Of a DNA stretch of 32,130 bases, positions 25,111 to 32,130 are shown in pieces. The DNA lies in contig JAJZKP010000009.1 of assembly GCA_021804105.1 (NCBI GenBank), positions 1 to 32,130 on the forward strand, given 5' to 3'. Source of the stretch: Microcaldota archaeon. GTDB taxonomy: Archaea > Micrarchaeota > Micrarchaeia > Micrarchaeales > CABMGC01. The translations under genes were made by a program, and so were the position numbers. The stretch's first letter is position 1, and every line of letters begins with the position of its first letter. The notes under the pieces are model-generated. The model did no database searches. It saw only the letters and a list, made by a program, of their open reading frames with translations, and was not told where the DNA came from.

Positions 25111-28100
25111 GTGCTATACCTTAAGTCACTCACTATAGACAAGTTCAAGTCGTTCAAGCACGCAGAGATAGTGGTAAGCAAGGGCTTCACCTGCGTTGTC
25201 GGACCCAACGGCAGCGGAAAAAGCAACATATGCGATGCACTCCTTTTCGGGTTAGGAGAAAACTCAATGAACAGGCTCCGCGTCAACAAGCTCGACGAGC
25301 TGATAGACTTCAGCATAAAGAGGAAGCGTTCCGATGTAGCGAAAGCCCATGTCAAGCTTGAGCTTGCAGGCGACCAGGACTACGTCATAGTGAGGACGGT
25401 CAGGTCTGACGGGAAAACGCAGTACAGCGTCAATGGAAAACATATGACAAGGCAGGAAGTGCTTGAAATACTCAACGTAAATAGGATACGCGCAGATGAG
25501 ACCAGTACTATAACTCAGGGGGAGATAAACAGGATAATATCCCTGAGTCCCAAGGAGCGCAGGGAGCTAATAGACATCGCTTCCGGAATAAAGGAGTTTG
25601 AGGCGAAGAAGGCCGATGCTCTGCGGGAGCTCGATAAAGTCAGCCAGAGGATACTTGAAACGCAGGGAATGCTGAACGAGAAGGTCTCTTTCCTCAGGGA
25701 ACTTGAGAAGGAGAAGGAATCTGCAGAGCGGTTTATAGAATACACCGCAAAACTAAAGTCGCTCAGGTACAGCATACTGGTTACTAGGAAGGAAATGCTG
25801 AAGACAGCACTTGATGGATTCACAAAAGATCTTGCCGTTGCCGACTCGAAGCGGAACGAGACTGAGTTCAGGAGAAGCGAGATAGCCAAGAAGCTAAACG
25901 ACTATGAGTCCGAGCGCGAGAGCCTGACCCACAACATAGGAGCGAGCAGCGCCGCAGTGAATGATGTCAATTCTAGATACGAGGCAATAAACAAGGAGAT
26001 GGCGACTCTTGAAGCAGAGATAAGCGGACACAAAAGCGCCCTCATAGACATAGGCACGTTCACTGACGAGGCTGAGAAGGAGATCGAGAGGATAAAAGAG
26101 ACTCTTGAAGCAGGCAGCAGGCAAGTTATCGAGCACCAGCAGAAGCTCAAGGTTCTGGAGAAGAATGCTGCCCCTGCGACAACCATTGAAGAGGCAAACA
26201 GCAAGGAAAAAGAGATAGATATTCTGAACAAGGCTATCCATATTCTGGAGAAGCAGGTATCCGAGAGCCAGGCAGCCCTAGTTAAGCTAGACTCTGAGAG
26301 CGCATCGCTAGTCACCGTCATAGAGGAACTCTCAAAATCCGTAGAAAGCGGCAAGCTAACTATAAAGGAGAAGGAAGGCGCAGTCGAGAAGATACGGAAG
26401 GAGATAGAAGGTCTTAGGGAAGCTGTGCAAAAGTCATCTGTGGCTGTAAAGAAGAACGAATCAGAGCGCTCAAGGATCGAGAAGGAGATAGAAGGTCTTG
26501 ACGAGACACTTATTGACCTAAAGGAACAGAAGAGTTACATTTCCTCGAAGAGCAACAATATGGCAGAGAAGCTGGCCGTCCATTTCAAGGAATCTGACGG
26601 TTTTTTTGGTAGTGCGTCATCTTTGTGCTCGTACGACACGCAATATTCTATTGCCGTTGAGACAGCTGCAGGCAGCAGGCTCGACTATTTCGTTACAGAT
26701 ACAATAGCAAACGCTGACAAGATGATTGCATTCCTTAAGAAGAACGAGCTTGGAAGGGCCACATTCATACCCATTAAGGAGATACGTTCTGACGATGTCA
26801 ATGCCACCGAGAAGGGCCTTGATTCTGTAATCAGCGTGGTCAGGTATGAGAAAAGATTCGAGAAGGTCTTCAGATACATATTCAACAATTCCTTCATAGT
26901 ATCGGGTCCCGATGAGGCGAAGAAGTACGGCATAGGAAAACACAGGTACGTAACGCGTGATGGCGAGCTAATAGAGTTGTCCGGAACGGTCTCGGGAGGA
27001 TTCTTCAAGCGAAGGGTCTCTCTTGCATCTATCGAGAACCAGATAAAGGAGGCCACATCACTGAGGGCTAAGCTTCACGAGGATCGTGCAAAAGCAGAGG
27101 AAACTGCATTTGAGGAGCGCAAGGCACAGGCAGCCGCGGAGATGAAGCTCGATTCCGAGTCCAGGGAACAATCGAGACTTGAGTCAGAAGTGGCTAGCAC
27201 AAGGAAAGCGCTTGCAAGTGCCGCATCAAGAATGGAGGAAGCAAAGCATAGATTGTCGGCTATACAAGAAAAGAAGTTATCTGAGTCAAAAGTGCATGAT
27301 TCTTCAGATGAAGCGCTTTTCAAGGCCAAGGAAAAGCTCATGCAGCTGTATAACGAGGCTGTCGAGGCAACAAAAGAGATGGCCACGCACGGTGCCAGCA
27401 AGGCAGAGCGCGAGAAACAGGAGAAGTTGCGCAAGGAAGCAGAAGACATACGTATAAAGGTCGCTGAGACTAAGAAGGAAGCGCAGATTCTGGAATCAAG
27501 GAAGCTGGAGCTAGAACGGCAGGCCGAGGAGAAGAGAAAACTTGCGAAGAGCCTCGACACATCGATAAATGAGAAGACAAAGAGAATAGAGGCCCTGGGA
27601 AAGGAAAGGAAGGAAATGGAATCAAAGATCAAGAACAGCGGCGAATTGAGCAAGAAGGCAATGGAGAGGCTTTCGAAGATCAACGAGGAAGTGGAGAGGC
27701 TCAGGGAGGACAACGGCCGGGTAAATATGCAGCTAAATGAGGTTGATAGGGAGCTAGGTGATATAAAAGTGAAAAGGAGCCAGACCGAGACACGGCTAAG
27801 CGACATAATCGCAGAGCTTGCAGCTTATGGCAATGGCATACCGCTTGTCAAGGGTGACATAGACATAATGCAGAGGGAAACGGATGTCCTGGAGTCGAAG
27901 CTCCAGGATCTCGGCACGGTCAACATGAGGGCCCCGGAGCTCTACGACGATAAGAAGAAGAGCGTCGACGAAGCGCTCACAAAATCGAATACCCTCGAGA
28001 CTGAAAAGCAAGCCGTAATAAGAATGATAGAAGAGATAGACTCAAAGAAACTCCAAGTCTTCATGAGCACATTCAACGATGTTAACAAGAACTTCTCAAA

Positions 28101-28509
28101 GCTCTACAACTACATCTTCCCCGGAAAGGCATATATAGAACTCGAGAATCCCGGAGACCCCTTCAATGGCGGCATAGAGATCAAGATAACAGACTCAAAC
28201 CTTAACAAGGCGCTGAAATCCATGTCCGGCGGGCAGAAATCGCTCATATTGCTCATGATGCTTTTCTCCATACATCTGTGCAAACCTTCCTCCCTGTACG
28301 TATTCGATGAAGTAGACTCCGCACTAGACAAGGAAAACTCTAAGAAGCTTTCGCAGCTCATAAAGGAGATGAGCAAGGAGGCCCAGTTCGTGGTGGTAAG
28401 CCACAACGATTCGCTGATCATAAATTCAGACACTGCAGTGGGGGTTGTAATGGCCAACGGCGAGTCGAAGGCCCTGGGACTGGAGGTCTCGAGCATCTCA
28501 AAGAAATAA
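25111..28509 (+). CDS. smc: Chromosome segregation ATPase SMC
   Basis: Condensin-type SMC of 1132 residues. Walker A is GPNGSGKSN (residues about 31-39), the Q-loop STITQGEIN lies near 132-140, a first coiled coil runs from about 160 to 490, and the hinge from about 490 to 635 (YSIAVETAAGSRLDYFVTDT; ELGRATFIPI; SGTVSGGFF). A second coiled coil follows to about 970, and the C-terminal head has the signature LKSMSGGQKSL and Walker B LYVFDEVDSALD. The start is GTG 25111, with GTGAT 4 bases upstream; a nearby ATG at 25107 is out of frame. Kleisin partners ScpA/ScpB are not in the window. The next gene starts 11 bases after the stop, suggesting an operon. Confidence 0.98.
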   Translation: MLYLKSLTIDKFKSFKHAEIVVSKGFTCVVGPNGSGKSNICDALLFGLGENSMNRLRVNKLDELIDFSIKRKRSDVAKAHVKLELAGDQDYVIVRTVRSDGKTQYSVNGKHMTRQEVLEILNVNRIRADETSTITQGEINRIISLSPKERRELIDIASGIKEFEAKKADALRELDKVSQRILETQGMLNEKVSFLRELEKEKESAERFIEYTAKLKSLRYSILVTRKEMLKTALDGFTKDLAVADSKRNETEFRRSEIAKKLNDYESERESLTHNIGASSAAVNDVNSRYEAINKEMATLEAEISGHKSALIDIGTFTDEAEKEIERIKETLEAGSRQVIEHQQKLKVLEKNAAPATTIEEANSKEKEIDILNKAIHILEKQVSESQAALVKLDSESASLVTVIEELSKSVESGKLTIKEKEGAVEKIRKEIEGLREAVQKSSVAVKKNESERSRIEKEIEGLDETLIDLKEQKSYISSKSNNMAEKLAVHFKESDGFFGSASSLCSYDTQYSIAVETAAGSRLDYFVTDTIANADKMIAFLKKNELGRATFIPIKEIRSDDVNATEKGLDSVISVVRYEKRFEKVFRYIFNNSFIVSGPDEAKKYGIGKHRYVTRDGELIELSGTVSGGFFKRRVSLASIENQIKEATSLRAKLHEDRAKAEETAFEERKAQAAAEMKLDSESREQSRLESEVASTRKALASAASRMEEAKHRLSAIQEKKLSESKVHDSSDEALFKAKEKLMQLYNEAVEATKEMATHGASKAEREKQEKLRKEAEDIRIKVAETKKEAQILESRKLELERQAEEKRKLAKSLDTSINEKTKRIEALGKERKEMESKIKNSGELSKKAMERLSKINEEVERLREDNGRVNMQLNEVDRELGDIKVKRSQTETRLSDIIAELAAYGNGIPLVKGDIDIMQRETDVLESKLQDLGTVNMRAPELYDDKKKSVDEALTKSNTLETEKQAVIRMIEEIDSKKLQVFMSTFNDVNKNFSKLYNYIFPGKAYIELENPGDPFNGGIEIKITDSNLNKALKSMSGGQKSLILLMMLFSIHLCKPSSLYVFDEVDSALDKENSKKLSQLIKEMSKEAQFVVVSHNDSLIINSDTAVGVVMANGESKALGLEVSSISKK

Positions 28510-28520
28510 TATGTGATCTA

Positions 28521-29534
28521 TTGGCAAGGAACAAGAAGGCAAAGAATCCAGGCTCGCTGATGTGGGTTCTCTACGCATTGCTGGTAGCGCTTATAGCACT
28601 CTACATATTCCACAACAGCGTGGCCATCGGAATAGGCGTGGTAGTGCTTATCATAGTCATACTCGTCTTGGAATTCGGCCTCAGTGTGCATTACGATGGT
28701 GCCAAGAGCAGTATCATTGACCTTGGTGTCGCAATCCTTGCCGTAGTAATAATATTTGCGGTGCTGATGGTAATCCTGCAGACAAGCTCTCCCATCGACG
28801 TGGTCACGAGCTGCAGCATGCTTCCCGTGCTCTCGCGCGGAGAAATGCTGCTTCTCCACGGAATATCCAACATGTCCTCATTTCTGGTCTCTCACCATGT
28901 GCCTATAGTCAACGTAAGCCAATCGCAATTCAATGGCATGATCAACAACATGAGCTCCGAGTTCCTGGCATTCTATGCGTATAACCCGTCAAATAAGTCA
29001 GACATAGCAGATATAACAAACCTGGGGGCGCAGCTACCTATCGGCCTGTACAATAGCGCATGCGTGGACAGATATAGTGCTGAAAATGAACCTTACAACT
29101 ATTACCGATGCTATGTGCCGCCGCAGGCACAGGCTAACAACCTGATAAAGTACAACTATTCAATAGGCAAGCTGCTGATGAACGGCACTTACTACAGCGT
29201 AATTTACACATCAAGCATAGTTATAGCAAATACCACCATAGTCGAAAATTACTCAAACCCAATCGTGGTCTACAGAACAAACGCGAGTGATACTTTCAGT
29301 GGAGACATAATACACCGTGCTGTAGCCGCAATCCACGTTGGGGACAAGTATTACATCTTGACAAAAGGTGACAATAATCCTGGCCTTGACATTCAGTTTG
29401 CCAATTATCCGCCATCGCAGAGCAATATAGTGGGCTATTTCCTTGGCGGTCTGCCTTATATCGGCTACCTTAAGCTCATAGTTAGCGGGCAGCTAGCCTC
29501 TGATCCACAATGCGGCCAAGTGATCCAGCACTGA
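28521..29534 (+). CDS. Signal peptidase I, ER/archaeal type, with large insertion
   Basis: Membrane-bound serine peptidase that removes signal peptides. It has three N-terminal membrane helices (residues about 13-31, 34-55 and 64-87), then the catalytic box SCSMLP with Ser99. After a long insertion, SNPIVVYR and GDIIHRAVA carry His265, and TKGDNNPGLD supplies the Asp box. His in place of the bacterial Lys is the Sec11-like, archaeal form. Between box B and the rest lie about 150 residues where relatives have a few dozen. The insert is Asn/Ser/Tyr-rich with N-glycosylation sequons and two or three cysteines, and would be outside the cell. The start is TTG 28521, with GTGATC 2 bases before it. 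Confidence 0.85.
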   Translation: MARNKKAKNPGSLMWVLYALLVALIALYIFHNSVAIGIGVVVLIIVILVLEFGLSVHYDGAKSSIIDLGVAILAVVIIFAVLMVILQTSSPIDVVTSCSMLPVLSRGEMLLLHGISNMSSFLVSHHVPIVNVSQSQFNGMINNMSSEFLAFYAYNPSNKSDIADITNLGAQLPIGLYNSACVDRYSAENEPYNYYRCYVPPQAQANNLIKYNYSIGKLLMNGTYYSVIYTSSIVIANTTIVENYSNPIVVYRTNASDTFSGDIIHRAVAAIHVGDKYYILTKGDNNPGLDIQFANYPPSQSNIVGYFLGGLPYIGYLKLIVSGQLASDPQCGQVIQH

Positions 29535-29550
29535 GACTTGCTGAAGCTAT

Positions 29551-29570
29551 GGATTATTCTTGTTTTTTGG
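29551..29570 (+). terminator. T-rich transcription end after the smc/signal peptidase operon
   Basis: A T-rich run (TTATTCTTGTTTTTTGG) begins about 15 bases after the stop at 29534 and lies just before the convergent speD stop. Oligo-T signals terminate archaeal RNA polymerase; no stem is needed. Confidence 0.4.
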
Positions 29571-29588
29571 CGGAACAACCAACTGCGT

Positions 29589-30029
29589 TTAGCTGCTCCT
29601 ATCTGCGAAGAATCTCTTATGCCTCTTTGGCTTGAGCTGCTGCACTATATAGTCAAATGCAGCATTCGGGTTGCTCTTCTCCCCGCATGTGTATATGTCT
29701 AGTGTTGCGTACTTGTACTCATTCCAAGTATGCAGCACCACATGACTCTCTGTAATAAGCGCCATAACCGTCACGCCTCCTTTCTTGCCCCCGAATCCCC
29801 ATGCCTTGTGCTCTACAAGCGTCATGTTAGCCACTTCAACGGCCTTGAGCACAGTGCTCCTCAAAAATTCCTTGTCAGTCATGAGCTTTGGGTCTAATTC
29901 ATAGAGGTTTCCAAACACATGCATTCCTACTATGTGCTCCTCGTTTTCCACTAGCCTCTCAGGAGTAGTTTCTTTCGGTAAACGCTGAACCTGCTGGACT
30001 ATGCTATTCTGTCTCGGATTGGTTCCCAT
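29589..30029 (-). CDS. speD: S-adenosylmethionine decarboxylase (pyruvoyl), possibly arginine decarboxylase
   Basis: Polyamine-pathway enzyme made as a proenzyme that self-cleaves to form a pyruvoyl group. The cleavage site is in [20 protein letters not shown]: the Glu-Ser bond, with Ser becoming pyruvoyl. [11 protein letters not shown] and [19 protein letters not shown] are family blocks. The 146 residues include an N-terminal extension of about 33 residues ([15 protein letters not shown]) not usual in the short class. In Crenarchaeota a close paralogue decarboxylates arginine, and substrate choice cannot be decided by eye. A TATA box at 30091-30103 would give a leader of about 40 bases. The gene is divergent from the next one. 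Confidence 0.9.
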   Translation of the reverse strand: MGTNPRQNSIVQQVQRLPKETTPERLVENEEHIVGMHVFGNLYELDPKLMTDKEFLRSTVLKAVEVANMTLVEHKAWGFGGKKGGVTVMALITESHVVLHTWNEYKYATLDIYTCGEKSNPNAAFDYIVQQLKPKRHKRFFADRSS

Positions 30030-30090
30030 CTATGTTCGCGCCTTGGTACGCCTTTCTAATTTCCTGAAATTATTGTGTAGTATATTACTA

Positions 30091-30103
30091 TTTAAATATA
30101 TCT
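30091..30103 (-). promoter_or_regulatory. TATA box of speD
   Basis: GATATATTTAAA on the minus strand within a very AT-rich divergent gap (30055-30180). A second TATA-like run, TAATATTTTAAG (30164-30175, plus strand), serves the gene at 30189, about 20 bases before its GTG. Confidence 0.5.
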
Positions 30104-30188
30104 TTTGCAATCTTATCAATTAATACAAAATCATCTACGATAATATAAAATCTATATCATCGGTAATATTTTAAGCAATTTTTACGTC

Positions 30189-30494
30189 GTGAATGCTTTG
30201 CAGATAATATGCAAACCGGGTGAGCAGTTGGAATTGTCGACTAATGCCAAGAACATACTGAAGGAAGGATCTGTCAAGATACGCGTCGTCAGGAGCGGAA
30301 TGTTCCAGCAGATGACATTTACAGTAAGGAGAGTAACGCTTGGGAATGTGACATATGCTGAACTTTACACGGATCGCATTATAGACATATCGGAACTAAC
30401 GCGAATATCCAACGAGATTGGCCTGCCAGCGGAATCACAGAATGGGAAAGCTTTTCCCAAAGGCACTTCCTCCACCGACTTCCAAGACCTCTGA
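30189..30494 (+). CDS. Small conserved-looking protein of unknown function
   Basis: Not recognised. It has 101 residues and is soluble. The beta-rich first half (ALQIICKPGEQLELSTNAKNI, VKIRVVRSGMFQQMTFTVRR, NVTYAELYTDRIID) could form a small barrel. It is followed by one helix (ISELTRISNEIGLP) and a flexible tail with NGKAFPKGTSSTDF. GTG 30189 lies about 20 bases after TAATATTTTAAG, so a leaderless transcript is likely. The stop codon directly abuts the stop codon of the convergent zinc-finger gene (30495), leaving no room for a terminator. Confidence 0.6.
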   Translation: MNALQIICKPGEQLELSTNAKNILKEGSVKIRVVRSGMFQQMTFTVRRVTLGNVTYAELYTDRIIDISELTRISNEIGLPAESQNGKAFPKGTSSTDFQDL

Positions 30495-30644
30495 TCATGC
30501 TCCTGCCCTAGGTCTGTGAACATTATGGGCAGAGCACACGCCATTCTCATCCATGTGCTTATCGCAGGCTGCCCTGCCGCAGAGTTTGCAGACCCTATGG
30601 GCCACATTCCCGCATATATGGCACAGAGAACGCATTTCCTCCAT
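30495..30644 (-). CDS. 49-residue zinc-finger protein
   Basis: Short gene found by reading the minus strand. MEEMRSLCHICGNVAHRVC begins a protein with CHIC, CKLC, CDKH and CSAH pairs (Cys8, Cys11, Cys19, Cys22, Cys27, His30, Cys37, His40). This is two interleaved zinc sites of the B-box/HIT-like treble type seen in many tiny archaeal proteins. The tail is basic (HNVHRPRAGA). ATG 30644 has AGGT about 9 bases upstream. The regular Cys/His spacing makes it a convincing gene. It follows the possible Sm-fold gene by 78 bases on the same strand and is tail to tail with the 30189 gene. Nucleic-acid or protein binding is likely; the target is unknown. Confidence 0.75.
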   Translation of the reverse strand: MEEMRSLCHICGNVAHRVCKLCGRAACDKHMDENGVCSAHNVHRPRAGA

Positions 30645-30722
30645 ATTGGTATACCTGCAATAAGACTAATAAGCACGGCATCAAGACGAATAAACTGGCA
30701 AACAAGTATACAACAGCAAGTT

Positions 30723-31172
30723 TCAGTTCTTGAGCAATTTCAGCAATTCCCTTGGGTTTCTTTTGTATCTGCGCAAGGTTTGCGCAAAAGTGGGCTCATG
30801 TTCCTTAACAAGCACAAATTCTGTAGCCTCGCTTCCGAATGTGGCCCTCTTCAGATCATTGTACCCGTCAAGCCCTCTAACAACAAGATCTTGGGTCACG
30901 TGCGCAGAGTTGTCATATACTAAAGTATCTCCAGAATAGATGGTCCTTATTGCTCCGTTTAATCCGACGAATGGGAATCCCGAGAGATCTGTAGGGTCAT
31001 CCGGAGCTATCCTTAAGTTCTTGAACGGAACTACCTCAAGCAGGGTGCCACTTACCTTGTGCGATTCTCCATAGGCAGCAAATTCCACGGACACTTTACT
31101 TCCCACCAGCCCGCTAAGCCTTTCCATCGCATTGCCGCCAACCTGCGTTTTTACTTCCCTTATTGCAACCAC
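30723..31172 (-). CDS. Hypothetical protein, possible Sm-like fold
   Basis: Not firmly recognised. The N-terminal half (LSGLVGSKVSVEFAAYG, KVSGTLLEVVPFKNLRIA, FPFVGLNGAIRTIYSGDTLV) has the strand pattern of an Sm barrel, with an Sm1-like G-x-V-x-V-x-F start and a final strand pair near an Sm2 position, but no IRGxxI signature. The C-terminal half is charged (GYNDLKRATFGSEATEFVLV; FAQTLRRYKRNPRELLKLL) and ends in a basic helix that could bind RNA. The start is GTG 31172 with GTGAT 3 bases upstream and a TATA box at 31202-31210. It is probably co-transcribed with the 49-residue zinc-finger gene downstream. Confidence 0.6.
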   Translation of the reverse strand: MVAIREVKTQVGGNAMERLSGLVGSKVSVEFAAYGESHKVSGTLLEVVPFKNLRIAPDDPTDLSGFPFVGLNGAIRTIYSGDTLVYDNSAHVTQDLVVRGLDGYNDLKRATFGSEATEFVLVKEHEPTFAQTLRRYKRNPRELLKLLKN

Positions 31173-31339
31173 AAAATCACAATAAATAACCTGGGCATCC
31201 TGATATAAAGATTACCTACAAGATCAAGAGGCATCTCTGCCGGCTTCAGTACCCTGCACATACGGCTTAGCAGGCGTACCCTCAATGCCCGCACCAGGAC
31301 TGCAAGCTCTGCGAGCGAATTCCCGCATTATACTTTATC

Positions 31340-31397
31340 AGGTTTTTAACAAAGCGAGCGGGAAACCCCACACCATTTATGGGTGGGAGGATGTCAC
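31340..31397 (+). mobile_element. IS200/IS605-type right end / omega-RNA-like remnant
   Basis: AGCGAGCGGGAAACC leads into a hairpin: CCCAC (31367-31371), one bulged A, CCAT, a 2-base loop, ATGG and GTGGG (31383-31387). Then comes GAGGATGTCAC. From memory of archaeal IS605/IS1341 elements, GGAAGCCCC-stem-GGGGAGGATGTCAC is the usual 3' end of TnpB elements and of their omega RNA. No intact tnpB lies to the left on this strand, so this would be a decayed element or a solo end. Sequence after 31397 would be its guide. Confidence 0.45.
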
Positions 31398-31489
31398 TAA
31401 TGCGAGGTCAGCTCATTTATGCAGGAAGAGACATATCCCCCGCTCAAAGCTATACTCCGTTTAAGTGCTATCCGTTCTGATAAATGATT

Positions 31490-31529
31490 CGCCCCGCAAA
31501 CCCATCATTTCAATGGTGGGTTAGGGGCG
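31490..31529 (+). mobile_element. Left-end hairpin of the tnpB element
   Basis: CGCCCC (31490-31495) pairs with GGGGCG (31524-31529). Inside, AACCCATCATT (31499-31509) pairs with AATGGTGGGTT (31512-31522) with one T-G wobble and a 2-base loop. The resulting stem of 17 pairs is interrupted only by a GCA/A internal loop. Subterminal hairpins like this, just before the gene, are what IS200/IS605 transposases recognise at the left end. Confidence 0.55.
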
Positions 31530-31535
31530 TGAAAA

Positions 31536-31548
31536 GGTATATAAAAAT
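31536..31548 (+). promoter_or_regulatory. tnpB promoter
   Basis: GGTATATAAAAAT gives a TATA box centred about 27 bases before ATG 31568, suggesting a leaderless tnpB mRNA starting inside the element. Confidence 0.5.
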
Positions 31549-31567
31549 GGAAAGCAAAACGGGAAGC

Positions 31568-32130
31568 ATGGAAACAATGCGTGCCTACAAGTTCAGGGTA
31601 TATCCCGACACGAAGAGGCAGAAGGCAATAGACGACGCTATTTCCATGTCCCAAAAGCTTTACAACAAACTTCTTGAGGAGACGATAGAAGCGCACAAAT
31701 CAAATCCTAATTCAAAAATCTCGCAGAGAACAATAAACCAATTCCTCAATGAAATAATAAAGGAGGACAAGGAATATCTGCAACTCTACGCACACGTCAG
31801 GGTGGACATACGCAACAGGCTCCTGAAGACCTACCAGAACTTCTTCATGAGATGCCAGCAGAAGAAATCAGGCGCAAAGATAAAGGCAGGATTTCCAAGA
31901 TTCAAATCAAAGGACAAATTCAACTCAATAACGCATATAGAGAACAACGGTTCGTTCAGGATAGAAAAAGGAAGGCTGAGGGTATCAAAGATAGGAACTA
32001 TGGGATAGAACAGCACAGGAACATCATAGGAAACGTAAAGACGATGACGATAAAGAGGGAAGGCAGGGAATACTATGCAGTATTCACCGCAGAGCAGATA
32101 ATAAACCAACCAGAGGTAAAGGACACGAAT
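31568..32130 (+). pseudogene. tnpB: TnpB (IS200/IS605 family), frameshifted, 3' end outside window
   Basis: RNA-guided nuclease encoded by IS200/IS605-type elements. The N-terminal domain is clear: MRAYKFRVYPDTKRQKAIDD, then YNKLLEETIEAHK, RTINQFLNEI, VRVDIRNRLLKTYQNFF and GFPRFKSKDKFNSITH. The first frame stops at TAG 32006-32008 after KIGTMG. Shifted by one base at the GGG of 32002-32004, the reading continues as GIEQHRNIIGNVKTMTIKRE and YYAVFTAEQII to the window edge, which is normal TnpB sequence. One G appears to be missing from what should be GGGG. The catalytic RuvC and zinc regions lie beyond the window. Start ATG 31568 or ATG 31577. Confidence 0.85.

Larger units (their letters stand above)
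31173..31567. other. Gene-free region of 395 bases with IS200/IS605-type ends
   Basis: Holds the promoter of the minus-strand gene at its left edge (CTTTATATC, 31210-31202), then about 130 bases with no clear gene. One plus-strand frame stays open from about 31212 to 31463, including QEASLPASVPCTYGLAG, and may be a decayed TnpB tail. A hairpin with GGATGTCAC follows (31367-31397), then about 90 bases, then a long left-end-like hairpin (31490-31529) and the tnpB promoter. Confidence 0.4.

Noticed and set aside
27075-27806. Long Ser/Phe-rich minus-strand frame inside smc
   Set aside because: A mirror of Glu/Lys/Arg-rich coiled-coil codons, a common artefact.
30365-30676. 103-codon minus-strand frame overlapping 30495-30644
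   Set aside because: The neighbouring frame gives a regular Cys/His zinc-finger protein, while this frame overlaps the 30189 gene and has no coherent pattern.
31210-31330. Possible TnpB C-terminus on either strand (plus QEASLPASVPCTYGLAG; minus EGTPAKPYVQGTEAG)
   Set aside because: No zinc-ribbon or RuvC motif is visible and both readings are short, so I kept it only as a note and not as a gene.
1-32130. CRISPR array, cas genes, prophage or restriction system
   Set aside because: No regularly spaced repeats or recognisable cas, phage or restriction-modification proteins are seen.

Overview
The window is a compact, gene-dense stretch of an archaeal chromosome. The evidence for archaea is an RNA polymerase operon with both large subunits split (A'/A'' and B'/B'') plus RpoH, a PolD small subunit (DP1), a UPF0147 protein, an archaeal Sm protein, archaeal/eukaryal-type TrpRS, a signal peptidase of the Ser/His (ER-like) type, pyruvoyl SpeD, TATA-like boxes about 25 bases before many starts, and GGTGAT-type ribosome sites. 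The pilin-like N-terminus QAAMEYLSTYGWAIL, the many small unfamiliar membrane or secreted proteins and the tight packing fit a DPANN-type lineage. Micrarchaeota is my best guess, by inference and not proven.

Layout. 1-1352 (-): a surface protein with a class III (pilin) signal, a LamG-like domain, an InlB-like repeat and a Gly-rich tail. It is broken by a one-base frameshift and runs off the window. 1407-5541 (-): DP1, UPF0147, an MFS transporter, tRNA-Arg(UCU) and a TatD hydrolase. 5618-9588 (-): a heat-shock operon in the order winged-helix regulator, grpE, dnaK, dnaJ; its TATA box is bracketed by an inverted repeat. 9780-12178 (+): an NHLRC2-like thioredoxin/NHL-propeller protein overlapping an alpha/beta hydrolase. 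12175-15031: poorly characterised proteins, including a membrane-tethered winged-helix regulator with a glycosylation-rich outer domain and a palindrome upstream. 15341-15412 (-): tRNA-Ala(GGC). 15503-23332 (-): rpoH, rpoB'', rpoB', rpoA', rpoA'', lsm, then a small Cys-containing membrane protein.

23533-29534 (+): a YciI-like protein, trpS, smc and a signal peptidase I with a large insertion. 29589-31172: speD, a small unknown protein, a 49-residue zinc-finger protein (30495-30644) and a possible Sm-fold protein. 31340-32130: IS200/IS605-type material. It consists of a right-end/omega-RNA-like hairpin ending in GGATGTCAC, then a left-end hairpin and a tnpB broken by a one-base frameshift and cut by the window end.

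Most of the window is information-processing and proteostasis housekeeping. The accessory parts are the surface protein, the 12-15 kb island of unknown membrane genes, and the transposon-related right end. No clearly new multi-gene defence or metabolic system is visible. The best leads are the chaperone regulator and its operator, the membrane-tethered regulator with its palindromes, the zinc-finger/Sm-like pair, the transposon-end remnant, and unusual residues in TrpRS and RpoB'.
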